Shown here piece after piece: positions 21,834 to 32,699 of a stretch of 64,000 nucleotides of DNA. Within the stretch, counting starts at the first letter, position 1. Every line of letters begins with the position of its first letter. The stretch comes from Procambarus clarkii. Taxonomy: Eukaryota; Arthropoda; Malacostraca; Decapoda; Cambaridae. The translations under genes were made by a program, and so were the position numbers. The DNA lies in contig NC_091154.1 in assembly GCF_040958095.1 (NCBI RefSeq), positions 48,340,807 through 48,404,806 of the forward strand, written 5' to 3'. The notes beneath the pieces were generated by a model, which ran no database searches, had not been told where the DNA came from, and worked only from the letters and a program-made list of their open reading frames with translations.

Positions 21834-24776
21834 CTAAATAGATGAAGTTAGGTACTTTTTGGTTTTGCTTTTAAATAAGGCAAAAGTTTTACAGTTTTTC
21901 AATTCACTAGGGAGTGAGTTCCATAGACTAGGTCCCTTAATTTGCATAGAGTGTTTACACAGATTAAGTTTGACCCTGGGGATATCAAAGAGATATTTAT
22001 TTCTGATGTGGTGATAATGGGTCCTATTACATCTGTCCAGGGAGAGTTTCAGAGCATGGTTTGCATTTAAGAACAGGGTTTTGTAAATGTAGTTGACACA
22101 AGAGAATGTGTGGAGGGAGTTAATATTTAGCAAGTTTAGAGATTTAAACAAGGGAGCTGAGTGTTGTCTGAAAGCAGAGTTAGTTATTATTCTGATAGCA
22201 GATTTTTGCTGTGTGATGATGGGCTTAAGGTGGTTTGCAGTGGTAGACCCCCATGCACAGATACCATAATTAAGATAGGGGTAGATTAGTGCATAATATA
22301 GTGAGAGGAGAGCAGAGTTAGGAACATAATATCTGATTTTGGAGAGTATACCAACTGTCTTAGAGACTTTCTTAGTTATGTTTTGAATGTGGGTGCTGAA
22401 GTTGAGTCTCTTGTCTAGGAATAGGCCAAGAAACTTGCCATCATTTTTATTACTGATGTTAATGTTGTCTATCTGTAGATGAATTGCATTTGATGATTTG
22501 CTTCCAAATAAGATGTAGTAAGTCTTTTCGATGTTTAATGTTAGTTTGTTCGTTGACATCCATAAGTGGACTTTTTTTAATTCATTATTCACAACATTAT
22601 TTAGTGTATGTGGGTTGAGGTTTGAGTAGATAAGGGTAGTATCGTCAGCAAACAATATAGGTTTGAGAATATTAGAGACATTAGGCAGATCGTTTATATA
22701 TATAAGAAATAGAAGAGGTCCTAAGATGCTGCCCTGTGGCACTCCAACGGTAATTGGTAGAGTGGAAGAAGTTGTATCATTGATGGTTACATATTGGTGT
22801 CTGTCACTAAGATAGGATCGGATGTAGTCAAGGGCAAGGCCTCGGATTCCATAATGCTGGAGTTTAAGTAAGAGGTAGTTGTGATTAACAGTATCAAAGG
22901 CTTTTCTTAGGTCAATGAAGAGTCCAATCGGAAACTCATTTTTGTCAAGGGCTGAGTAGATAATGTCAAGGAGACTAATGATTGCATCATTGGTACTCTT
23001 TTGGGACCGGAAGCCAAACTGGCAGGGGCTGAGTATGTCGAATTTTACGAGGTAGGAATAGAGCTGTTTGTAAATAATTTTTTCAAATATTTTTGATAGA
23101 ATGGGTAGATTTGATATTGGTCTATAATTGTTTATGTCCGCCGGATTGCCTCCTTTATGGACTGGCGTTACTCTTGCTTTTTTGAGGATATCAGGGAAGG
23201 TGTGACACTCTATAGATTTGTTGAACAGTAGTGCTATGGGTGGGGCAAGGGCATGGGAGGCTCTCTTGTACACAATGGACGGAATTTCACTGGTGTTCCC
23301 TGCCTTGGTTTTTAGAGAGTGTATGATGGACACAACATCTGCCGGGCTGATTGGTGAAAGGAGAAGAGAGTTTGGATAGCTGCCTGAGAGATATGTGTTA
23401 ATATGTGTCTGAGTCTGTGGGATTTTACTGGCAAGATTAGCACCAACCGATGAAAAGAAACTATTAAATTCATTTGCCATTTCTAAATCAGTTGACGGTA
23501 TATCCCCATCCTTGTAGAGTTTTATTTGGTTATGTGAGTGTTGTTTAGTTCCCAGGATACTAGAGATAGTTTTCCAAGTGTTTTTCATGTTGCCTTTTGC
23601 TTCATTGAATCTATTCACATAATATGCAAGTTTTGCCTTTCTTATGATACTGGTAAGCATTGATGAGTACCTTTTAGCTACTTCCCTTGAAACTAGGCCA
23701 ATCCTAACTTTCTTTTCATATTCATGTTTCTTGTTGATTGAGTTGAGAATGCCACTTGTGAGCCATGGATTGTTTAATCTTTTGTCAGTTACTTGCTTTG
23801 TAAGAAGGGGACAATGAAGGTTGTAGAGGCTTAGAGTTTTGGAGAGGAAGAGGTTAGCTAATGAATTTATATCATGGGTATTATTGAATTCAGAATCCCA
23901 GTTAATATTGTGAAGTGCCTCTGTAAGATTGTCTAAAGCTGATTCACTGTGTAGCCTAAATGAAAGTTTCTTGCTTTTTGGTGGTGTTAAGTCCATGTTC
24001 GCTATGAGAAAGGTAGGATAGTGGTCAGTTGTTCTGTCGTAGATTATACCAGATACAAGGGGAGCTGTTATGTTTGTCCATATGTGGTCCAAGGTAGTGG
24101 CTGATGTTTGAGTGACTCGGGTAGGTTTGGTGATAGTGGGGATTAGCATACAGGAGTTCATGCTGTTAAGGAAATAGTCAACTTGAGAGCAGTTTTGTTG
24201 ACCCAGGTCAATATTAAAGTCTCCTCCCAGAATGATGTGGTTTTTGTTGAGATTGTTGTTTATAATAAGATTCCTTAGGTTGTCTGAGAAAGAAGCTATG
24301 TTAGTATTAGGAAATCTATAGATGGCTCCAATAGTCAAAGAGGATTTAAGGGATTTAATTGTAAACTGAGCAAAAGTATATTCACAGTAGTCATCTCTGT
24401 CACTAATAACACTGTTGCAGATAAATGTATCTCGGTAATATATAGCTGTGCCACCACCTTTTTTATTAGGCCTACAGTTATGAATGGCTTTATAACCAGC
24501 TAAGTTGTAGAGTTGGGTATAGTCTTTATTTAGCCAAGTTTCTGTTAAAATAATGAACGATAGGTTAGTACCTAGTGCTGTGAGTAGTGCATTTAAATCG
24601 TCAAAATGTTTACCAAGTGATCTAACATTTTGGTTATAAACTGATAGATAGGTGCTATTTTGGAGTTTGTTTTTAGCCTGGTGTGCTGTGAAATACTTAC
24701 AATAATGATGATCAATGTGCTGGTTGGTATAGATATGAGACAGAAGATTTTGATCAGGATCAATATCAGTGTGCAT
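21834..24776 (-). CDS. LINE-A ORF2: APE-type endonuclease and reverse transcriptase, intact
   Basis: 980 codons without a break, starting at an ATG. The N-terminal 260 residues are an apurinic-type endonuclease: NVRS at 50, TETWL at 78, GGDFN at 184, and a TTDH motif at 249. This nicks the target DNA. The RT is at about 530-800: NNYRPIS at 549, FGFRSQKSTNDA at 588, FIDLRKAFDTV at 620, GVPQGSILGP at 678, and FADDTTLI at 709. The C-terminal segment has the GPSLWNSLP block typical of these LINEs. Length and order fit CR1/Jockey-superfamily ORF2. It should act at the target site in a particle with its RNA. Its partner ORF1 is broken, so this copy may act only in trans. Confidence 0.9.
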   Translation of the reverse strand: MHTDIDPDQNLLSHIYTNQHIDHHYCKYFTAHQAKNKLQNSTYLSVYNQNVRSLGKHFDDLNALLTALGTNLSFIILTETWLNKDYTQLYNLAGYKAIHNCRPNKKGGGTAIYYRDTFICNSVISDRDDYCEYTFAQFTIKSLKSSLTIGAIYRFPNTNIASFSDNLRNLIINNNLNKNHIILGGDFNIDLGQQNCSQVDYFLNSMNSCMLIPTITKPTRVTQTSATTLDHIWTNITAPLVSGIIYDRTTDHYPTFLIANMDLTPPKSKKLSFRLHSESALDNLTEALHNINWDSEFNNTHDINSLANLFLSKTLSLYNLHCPLLTKQVTDKRLNNPWLTSGILNSINKKHEYEKKVRIGLVSREVAKRYSSMLTSIIRKAKLAYYVNRFNEAKGNMKNTWKTISSILGTKQHSHNQIKLYKDGDIPSTDLEMANEFNSFFSSVGANLASKIPQTQTHINTYLSGSYPNSLLLSPISPADVVSIIHSLKTKAGNTSEIPSIVYKRASHALAPPIALLFNKSIECHTFPDILKKARVTPVHKGGNPADINNYRPISNLPILSKIFEKIIYKQLYSYLVKFDILSPCQFGFRSQKSTNDAIISLLDIIYSALDKNEFPIGLFIDLRKAFDTVNHNYLLLKLQHYGIRGLALDYIRSYLSDRHQYVTINDTTSSTLPITVGVPQGSILGPLLFLIYINDLPNVSNILKPILFADDTTLIYSNLNPHTLNNVVNNELKKVHLWMSTNKLTLNIEKTYYILFGSKSSNAIHLQIDNINISNKNDGKFLGLFLDKRLNFSTHIQNITKKVSKTVGILSKIRYYVPNSALLSLYYALIYPYLNYGICAWGSTTANHLKPIITQQKSAIRIITNSAFRQHSAPLFKSLNLLNINSLHTFSCVNYIYKTLFLNANHALKLSLDRCNRTHYHHIRNKYLFDIPRVKLNLCKHSMQIKGPSLWNSLPSELKNCKTFALFKSKTKKYLTSSI

Positions 24777-25233
24777 AGAGATGCAGAGGGATCACGATAC
24801 AAGATACACGATAAAGCAAAACACAAGAATAAGAGCAGATACAATAAAATAGTAACAATTTAGAAGTAAAATAAAGATCCAATAGATAGCCAGGGAGGAC
24901 ACAGAAGTTACATAAAATAAAACACAAAAAATCAGTAGAGACTGACAATATAAATGTAAAATAAAAAATAATAAGAAAAATAATAATCATAAAAAAAATG
25001 ATCTTGAAGATAATTAGCTTAGTAATGGTTAATTAACAGGGTAATAAAAAGCCCTAGGTTTAGTGACAAGGGGATTAACTAAGAACAAATAATTAAGAGT
25101 ATAAAACAGGCAAAGATGACAAACAAAAAATAAAGTAAAAATTAAAATAAAAATAAAAATAAACACCTTTGGAAAGGAAAGGCAGAGCTTAAGTACACTT
25201 TGGTTGTATGTGAGACTACAAATTATGTTCTGG

Positions 25234-26111
25234 TTATTCAGCTGATATCCCACAGTCATCCAGGAAAGAAGTGAGGTGTGCTTCAGTGGTTATGACATAA
25301 GTTTTTCCAGAGTCAGTCTTCCTAGCTATTATTTTACCATCGCGCACAAAACAATGTTTAATAGCAGTGGATCTATTGCGAATTCCACGTAGTTTAAATA
25401 AGAGATTTTGTCTGAATCTGGTAAGACATTCGTTCACATAAACCTTGGATTTCCTAGCGACTGCAGCAGTGATAAGGTCTGACTTGCGGGAGCAGCTATC
25501 TAACTTCACGCGTATCCTTCTGTTGTTTGCACCAGATGATTTGGTACCCACTCTATAAGCTGACTTAATGTCTCTTGCTTCGATTGAATAATTCAACTTA
25601 GTACGCAATTCCTGGATCACGATGGCAGTACAGTCTTCTCTGTCAGTTTCATGGGGAAAATCCTGTGATGAGATGATGACAGAATCAAGGAGCTTAAGTT
25701 GGTCTGATTCGTCTTGGGTTGCAGTGTGTTGCTGTTGTAGGGAGTTAAAGTGGTTCTCTAACTTTTGTAACATCTCTTCTTGCTTCTTAGAGGTTTCTGC
25801 TGGTTTAAAGTTAGTAACCGAGATCCGAAGAGAGCTTAATTCATGTTCGAGGTGGCCGACTCTGGCAGACAGATCTTGGTTAGCCTTGTGCATTGCCAAA
25901 GCATCACTCTGAAGCTTCATTATCAGGTCCGACTGCTCTCGGATTATAGACTTTTGGTCATCATGTATTTGAGTCAATAATCTGAGCCATGGATTATCAG
26001 CGGGACGCTTAAAGTCAGTACATGGGGAGGCAGCTCGTTTAAGTTGCTCCATATGGTTACATAACTGTTGTAAGGCTCGAGTCAGTGACGACGCTTCAAT
26101 CAGCTGGGAAG
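25234..26111 (-). pseudogene. LINE-A ORF1, C-terminal part (coiled coil and RNA-binding region)
   Basis: The frame stays open from the insertion point at about 26111 to the stop at 25234. It begins with KPSQLIEASS, runs through a long heptad-like coiled coil (QSDLIMKLQ to MLQKLENHF), then a basic C-terminal domain with 'DSVIISSQDFPHE' and 'ARDIKSAYRVG' blocks, as in RRM-type ORF1 proteins of this LINE group. ORF1 proteins bind the element RNA. The N-terminal part lies 9 kb away at 35163-35318. An internal Met near 26052 could start a shorter product. Confidence 0.8.
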
Positions 26112-26120
26112 GTTTGTTTC

Positions 26121-26763
26121 TGACCAGGGGGAGAAAGATACTGGCAGTATGGGGCGTTAAAGTTTATTGAAGATTAAATTCTGCAGAACATGTAAATATA
26201 TAAAGTTCACATAAAGTAAGTAATTATATAAAGTTTATATTAAACACGGTTTATTATAGGCTTAACAAAGTTGATATTATATAAAACTTAATATTGAACA
26301 TGTAAATATACAAAGTTTCAAATATAATTTAAGGAATATATAACGTTTATATTAAAATATATAAAGTAAATATATAAAGTAAATATATAAAGTAAGAATT
26401 AACAGTAACAATTCCAAGGACTAGATTTAACTTAAAAGGTACACCCGTAGTAAGTATGAGACCTTAGCCTATAGTGACATGGAAACTAATTCTGCAGAAA
26501 CCTAAAGGTTAACTGGTACTAGAATTAAGGCCGAGTGCAAATGTGTAGTAATTATATAACACTAGGATATAACAGGCAGGACACAAAGAATAACTAATAA
26601 GTGAGAGACCACATAACACGTAATGTACCCGGCCAAGAGGCCGTAAAAGACCTAATGGATAAGGAGAAGGGGGTGTGACTACAAGTAGGGCTTACTAGCA
26701 CCTAGACTGGGCAAAGTATTAGCTGCGGACAGCGGGACACTTGGGGACCGGCGCTGCACCCCC
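26121..26763 (-). repeat. B2 repeat of the split-direct-repeat element
   Basis: 643 bp, matching 27028-27670 with an offset of 907. Near its outer end the minus strand carries AATAAA (26163-26168), a possible polyadenylation signal. The body has short AAATATATAAAGT repeats. Confidence 0.85.
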
Positions 26764-26856
26764 CCTTCCCACATGCAGTGGGGAGACAATCGGGACAACT
26801 GTGCAAAGCATGACGGGGTACAAAAGCAGCCGCTTGCAAAAGGGGGGGAGGGTGGG

Positions 26857-27022
26857 GTTTTGCGAGGGCAGCGGCGAGGGCAGGCGGAGTGAGGCGGAGC
26901 CCCGTTGTGCGCCCGTATTTATACGGCCCCAAACTGCCCGCGCAACGCCGCGGGACGCGCTGCGCAATTGTTTCTTTCTCCCCCGCCAGAAACATCCCCG
27001 CTTGTGTTGCAAGCAGTGACCA
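26857..27022 (-). repeat. A2 repeat of the split-direct-repeat element
   Basis: 166 bp, matching 34997-35162 with an offset of 8140. It contains GTATAAATAC on the minus strand (26915-26924), TATA-box-like, and a GCTTG/CAAGC hairpin at the outer edge (27000-27014). Confidence 0.85.
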
Positions 27023-27027
27023 TTTTC

Positions 27028-27670
27028 TGACCAGGGGGAGAAAGATACTGGCAGTATGGGGCGTTAAAGTTTATTGAAGATTAAATTCTGCAGAACATGT
27101 AAATATATAAAGTTCACATAAAGTAAGTAATTATATAAAGTTTATATTAAACACGGTTTATTATAGGCTTAACAAAGTTGATATTATATAAAACTTAATA
27201 TTGAACATGTAAATATACAAAGTTTCAAATATAATTTAAGGAATATATAACGTTTATATTAAAATATATAAAGTAAATATATAAAGTAAATATATAAAGT
27301 AAGAATTAACAGTAACAATTCCAAGGACTAGATTTAACTTAAAAGGTACACCCGTAGTAAGTATGAGACCTTAGCCTATAGTGACATGGAAACTAATTCT
27401 GCAGAAACCTAAAGGTTAACTGGTACTAGAATTAAGGCCGAGTGCAAATGTGTAGTAATTATATAACACTAGGATATAACAGGCAGGACACAAAGAATAA
27501 CTAATAAGTGAGAGACCACATAACACGTAATGTACCCGGCCAAGAGGCCGTAAAAGACCTAATGGATAAGGAGAAGGGGGTGTGACTACAAGTAGGGCTT
27601 ACTAGCACCTAGACTGGGCAAAGTATTAGCTGCGGACAGCGGGACACTTGGGGACCGGCGCTGCACCCCC
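27028..27670 (-). repeat. B1 repeat of the split-direct-repeat element
   Basis: Second copy of B, separated from A2 by the five bases TTTTC. At 27671 it continues into unique sequence that holds the YR-like remnant. Confidence 0.85.
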
Positions 27671-27980
27671 ACCGCAGGCCAGCGGCCGGACCCCCCCCCG
27701 AAGGGCGAGTGCCAGCTGGCCGCATGAGGCACTCAATGTAGCAGAGCAACAACGTCCCGTCTGACGTAGGATGTGAGCACTACTCTTCCGCCTGCCGTTT
27801 GCCATTATTTCTGATGTGGCGAGCCCGTCCCGAGACAGCTGGGTGCGGAGCGTAGTCATCTGGAGTCAAGCCTAGCGCCGAGAGGGCAGCGCGTAGGATC
27901 CTGGAGAAATCTCGCCTGGTGACAGGAGCGCTTGTAGGATCTGTGCTTGTAGGATCCGAAGAGTGTTGATTCCTGACCAT
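27626..27980 (-). pseudogene. Tyrosine recombinase C-terminal remnant
   Basis: Minus-strand frame 27980-27780 gives 'APVTRRDFSRILRAALSALG' followed by LTPDDYAPH. This is the pattern of the helix before the His motif in DIRS-order tyrosine recombinases (..F..LR.AL...GL....Y..HS). After that the signal shifts frame: 27859-27626 holds GLATS and a GR.CSAT block, comparable to the 'IG.AT' and 'GRW.S.A' parts. The catalytic Arg and Tyr cannot be assigned with confidence. These enzymes join a circular DNA copy to the genome without a target duplication. The call rests on pattern and on position next to B1. Confidence 0.4.
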
Positions 27981-27999
27981 GTAAGCGATACCTGGTCCA

Positions 28000-29940
28000 G
28001 TCGGAGCGTGCGTCGATTTTTTGTCGCGTAGCTCACCTCCCCCGGGCTGAAAGATATAAGGCAGTAAGGGTGGGCAGAAGCGGCGTGCAGTGTTATCGTG
28101 ACAGGCAAGAGCACAGACGAGAGGGAAACCCTAGCTGAATCAATACGGAGACGAAAAACGGGGGAGGGAGCCCGGCAGCAGGAATTAAGAGAAACCTTAA
28201 TTAACAATCCTGGATGAATAAAGAGCATCCGAATAATTATACTGTAGCAATGAAGGGGGGCTAACAAATCTAAGAATCTTCCAGCAAACGGAAGGGGGAA
28301 GTACCTTTGCTAAGAGCAAAGGTGGGAGAAAACCGGTAGAACAGCAAGGAGGCACAAAGCAACTATAACAGGGTAAGACGAAACACTATAAATCTTGAAT
28401 ATAAACAATACATATACCAAGAAAGGGTATAACAACTAAGCAACATATACATAAACAATAAAATGGAATAAGAACCAATTCTTAAAGCCAAATCTATAAC
28501 ATGCTTGTGTCCTAATCGGATGTAGAATGTGAGCGGGGAACATTACCCTTGGTCTCTATCCCATCTCTGCCTCCAGACGGGTGATTGGGCTGGATAGAAG
28601 CCAAGGAGTCTGCCTTGAGTGGCCGCTGAGTGTAGTCTTGTGTTGTCAATGAGCGTCTGCGAGCCGCAGCTAGTACGCCGTGAACTTCGGCAACATCTTT
28701 AGAACAGGAGCAAAGTGAAATCGACGGCAGGGAGCTGCCATTCAGTAACTGTAATAAGGATAATAATAAGAATACAATGTCGTAAATAATCGTACAATGA
28801 AGAATACAATGTAATATCGTAAATAACAGATGACGGCAAGTGCCGCAGAATGGAAGAAATTAAGAAAGCAACGCCAAACCATAATAACAATTTATATTTT
28901 AATAAAATAATACTGGAATGACAGTAACGGTACGGAGTAATATTAATACTGCCATATAGCCCAGCAAATAAAGAGAAGATAATAGTATTAACGTAGGCCC
29001 TGGGCGGCTGCATCCCTGCACCGCTGCGTGCGTTGATGGTGATCAGAGGAATATCCGGCTCGCGTTCTCTTCCTCGCCGCAGTAGGGTGTGAAGGGGGGG
29101 GGGGGGGTTCCGGCTTGTCGTGGCTGCGAATAAAGGGAACAGAAGAAACCGGCATTGAGCGCCAAGCGGGCAGAGCGCAGTGGAAGGAATAGCGGTTGGA
29201 GGTAAGGGGCCCCTAACCTAATGATAGATGAGGTAAAATTAAATAGAATACTATTACGTAGTAGGAAACAACAATGGCGAAGGAACAAGAAGAGTAAAAT
29301 AGCCCAGAAGGCCAGATGGCCAAAGAACGTTAGCGACCTATGGCCAACAGCATGCTGGCTGCGCTGGCCAACCACAAGCTGGCCGACGTCATGCTAACTG
29401 ACTGGCTTGAGCTTGCCGAAAGGAAGGCCGAATGGCCAGTTTTTTGCATGACACCGTGCGCGAGGCCATGCTAAACTTCTCGGTAGCATCCAAATGTAAC
29501 TTAATGTACTGTCGATACGATGAAGAATGGGTGGTCAGATATAATGCACAAAATTCAGAATAGAATATATAATGAGGGAAACGAGTGTAATAGGACGAAA
29601 TAACCGGAGAAAAAAAAAATTGTGGGGGGGGGGCCACCCGAATGCACTGCAACTAGCGTACCTTAGCTGAAAATAACTTAAAGGCACAGAGGCAAAGCAA
29701 TAGATTAATACAAATCCTAATTGATAGTCCCTTAATAACAAATTGAACGTGAAACTTAAACAAAGAGTAAATTGCGGGAGAAAAATTTTTCCGTAATAAA
29801 TACAAATCAAATTGAGAGTCCAACAATAACAAAATTAACAGACACGCAGACGTAGGAGGAACCGATAAGCCGCGGCTCGCGCACCGCTAGCCATACCTAA
29901 ACATACCTAGACAGAAAGGGGAGAAGCATAAAGGTAGCCC
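28000..29940. other. Interior of split-direct-repeat element, non-repetitive part
   Basis: No convincing gene. Open frames up to 131 codons occur in several registers without known motifs. A G run near 29092-29106 and a G-rich ACAATTTTTTTTT neighbourhood near 29610 are simple sequence. If RT or gag once lay here, they are no longer recognisable. Confidence 0.4.
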
Positions 29941-29949
29941 AGCAAAAGA

Positions 29950-31060
29950 CTAGTAATTAGTAATTAGTAACTCTGCAAATAGCACATCCTGGCTGACTTA
30001 ATAATTTACTTAGTAACTCTGCAAATAGCACATCCTGGCTGACTTCTTAATAATTTACTTAGTAACTCTGCAAATAGCACATCCTGGCTGACTTTACTTA
30101 ATAATTTACTTAGGAATCTCTGCGAATAGCACATCCTGGCTGACTTTACTTAATAATTTACTTAGTAACTCTGCAAATAGCACATCCTGGCTGACTTTAC
30201 GTAATGACGTAAGGCGAGGAAAATGAACAAACATACTGAACACAGCAACGCAAAATTAAACATGCGACATGAGCAAAGCATCAACTGTCGGAGTAAATTA
30301 AGGTAGGCTGTTTGGGAAAAGGAATCCGTGGTAATCTGAAAGCAGGAGGCATGTTAGTGCTGAAATGTAGAACGTAATTAAGAGGAAGGGCAAGGCATGT
30401 CGCGAGATGTCTGCCAGTACAAAATAAGAAACCTTCCATATAAGCGTATAAAATCTTAATTTACATTGTCTTAGGAAGGCAAAGAACGGGATATCATTAA
30501 ATATACGACGTTCCCGACGACGCTTCGACGCCGCCATCTGCTGGAGTGTACCGTGCCCCAGGCAACGTGGGGGCCACCCCCCTGTCCAGGTCACCTGAAT
30601 AGGGCAAGTCATGGCACGTGAAGTCTGCAGGTACAAAATAAGGGTATACAATCGGCGTGCATATATAACCATTTTTACATTAAGAGAACGGAGGGAAAGC
30701 ATAACAAATATAACCTGATAAGTAACGTGAATAAACTGCAAGAGCCAAGCGTAAATACTGTAACCACTGAGGAAACTAAACTGCAAAGCTAAGCATAAAC
30801 TACTGTAACTACCGATGAAACTAGGCAAAAATGCAGGGCCAGGAGACGTGAAGCTAAAATAAGGGCCCGCGAATACTGCAAATAGCACATCCTGTCTGAC
30901 TTTACTTAATAATTCTTAGGAACTCTGCAAATAGCACATCCTGGCTGACTTTACTTAATAATTTACTTAGTAACTCTGCAACCAGCACTGCCTGTCTGAC
31001 TTTACTTAATAAATTACTTGGTAACTCTGCAAATAGCACATCCTGGCTGTCTTTACTTGA
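29950..31060. repeat. Tandem repeats of about 55-60 bp in two blocks, with a longer duplication
   Basis: The unit 'actctgcaaatagcac' / 'atcctggctgac' / 'aataatttacttagta' occurs about five times at 29960-30200 and four times at 30865-31060. The stretch after each block (30205-30310 and 31065-31160) is also repeated (gcaacgcaaa / catgcgacatgagca / ctgtcggagtaaattaa), so a segment of about 860 bp was duplicated and then diverged. Confidence 0.8.
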
Positions 31061-31559
31061 TGACGTAAGGCAGGGTAAAAGTGGGCAAGCATACTGGACA
31101 CAGCAACGCAAAAATAAACATGCGACATGAGCAACGCATCAACTGTCGGAGTAAATTAAGGAGGCTGATTGGGAAAGAAAGTCCGAGGTAACCTGAAACA
31201 GGAGGCATGTTAGCGCCGAGATGTAGAACATAATTATGAATAGGGCAAGGCATGGCACGTGGTATCTGCAAGTACAAAATAAGGGTATACAATCGGCGTG
31301 GATATATAGCCATATTACATTAAGGGAACAGAGGAGATGCATAACATAAATATAACCAAATAAGCGACGTGAATAACTGCAAGAGCCAAACGAAAGTACT
31401 GTAACTACTGAGGAAACTAGGCAAACTGTGCTATTATAACATAATTACAATTAATACAATTATAACAAATAATTATAAATTGCAAAACAAAGTATGCTCA
31501 AAATAAAGCTGGACTATAATTCGTTAGAGAAACGGGATTAACACTTGTAAGTTTCCACA

Positions 31560-32520
31560 GTCGGTGGCTGTGGAAACGTTCCGGGCTACACCGGCAGATG
31601 AAACGTCTGGATAAACCAGCGGCCTGGGGGGGGGGGCCACTGTGACTTCCGGGCTACCAGGCAGACAACACGTCTGGATAAACCAGCGGCCTGAAAGACC
31701 ACATATTTATATGGCCAATGTAAATAAGATACCTGAATAACATCGCCAGCTTAACTCACCACAGGAAGAACGTCGGCTGGACATGAACCCCCGAGCGCAG
31801 ACAGCGAAGACGGCAGCGGCTATGACAACCTTCGTGGCTACATTGGGCAGACAAAACGTCTGGAGAAACCAGCGGCCTGGGGGGCCGCAGTAGATTCCGG
31901 GCTACACCGGCAGACAACACGTCTGGATAAACCCGCGGCCAGAAAGGCCGTGTATTTATATGACCAATATAAATATAATACCTGTAGAACATCGTCGGCT
32001 TTACTCATCGCAGGAAGGACGTCGGCTTAACTCATCGCAGGAAGGACGTCGGCTTAACTCATCGCAGGAAGGACGTCGGCTTAACTCATCGCAGGAAGGA
32101 CGTCGGCTTAACTCATCGCAGGAAGGACGTCGGCTTAACTCATCGCAGGAAGGACGTCGGCTTAACTCATCGCAGGAAGGACGTCGGCTTAACTCATCGC
32201 AGGAAGGACGTCGGCTGGGGAGCAGCCCCTCAACGCAGTCAGCTAAGACGGCAGCGGCTGTCAACCTTCCTGGCTACGTTGGGCAGACTAAACGTCTGAA
32301 TAAACCAGCGGCCTGGGAAGCAGCAGTATCTTCCGGGCTACACTGAGCAGACAATACGTCTGATAACCAGCGGCCTGGGAGGCCGCAGTATATTCCGGGC
32401 TACACCGAGCAGACAATACGTCTGATAACCAGCGTCCTGGGAGGCCACACATGTCTGGATAAGCCAGCAGCCGGGAGGCTGCAGATTCTTCTGGGCTACA
32501 CCGGGCAGACAAAACGACTG
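31560..32520. repeat. Imperfect repeats with 'ccgggctac..' and 'accagcggcctgg' blocks
   Basis: About six diverged copies of a segment with 'ccgggctacacc', 'gcagacaa.acgtctgg' and 'aaccagcggcctgg'. Each contains the near-palindrome CAGAC...GTCTG. The 27-bp array at 31998-32219 lies inside one of them. Confidence 0.75.
31998..32219. repeat. 27-bp tandem array, eight near-perfect copies
   Basis: Unit 'cttaactcatcgcaggaagg' plus 'acgtcgg', 27 bp, eight copies with almost no divergence. Because 27 is a multiple of three, both strands stay open and give nine-residue repeat peptides (SSQEGRRLN on plus, RRPSCDELS on minus). Low divergence means recent expansion. No spacers, so not CRISPR. Confidence 0.95.
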
Positions 32521-32699
32521 TAAAAAACGTTTACTGGTACTGGTAAACGAAACTGGTACTGTCTAGCGTCAGTACTTAATAACTTTGACAAAGTCAAGGA
32601 AACAAGTATAAAGGTAAAACAGTAAGTAAAATGACATGCACTTAGGCAATGCATAATTAGTAATAAATTGCTGATGGAACTAATCAATACGAGTCCGAG

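Noticed and set aside
26121-27022. Solo LTR or LTR pair with TG...CA ends and TATA/AATAAA signals
   Set aside because: The second copy has 7.3 kb between its two parts, so the A and B parts behave independently. This fits split direct repeats better than LTRs.
31998-32219. CRISPR-like regular repeats
   Set aside because: The copies are directly adjacent with no spacers, and the context is a eukaryotic mobile element.
31960-32346. A repeat protein with eight nine-residue units (SSQEGRRLN), or its minus-strand twin
   Set aside because: The 27-bp DNA repeat keeps all frames open on both strands; there is no coding signal outside the array.
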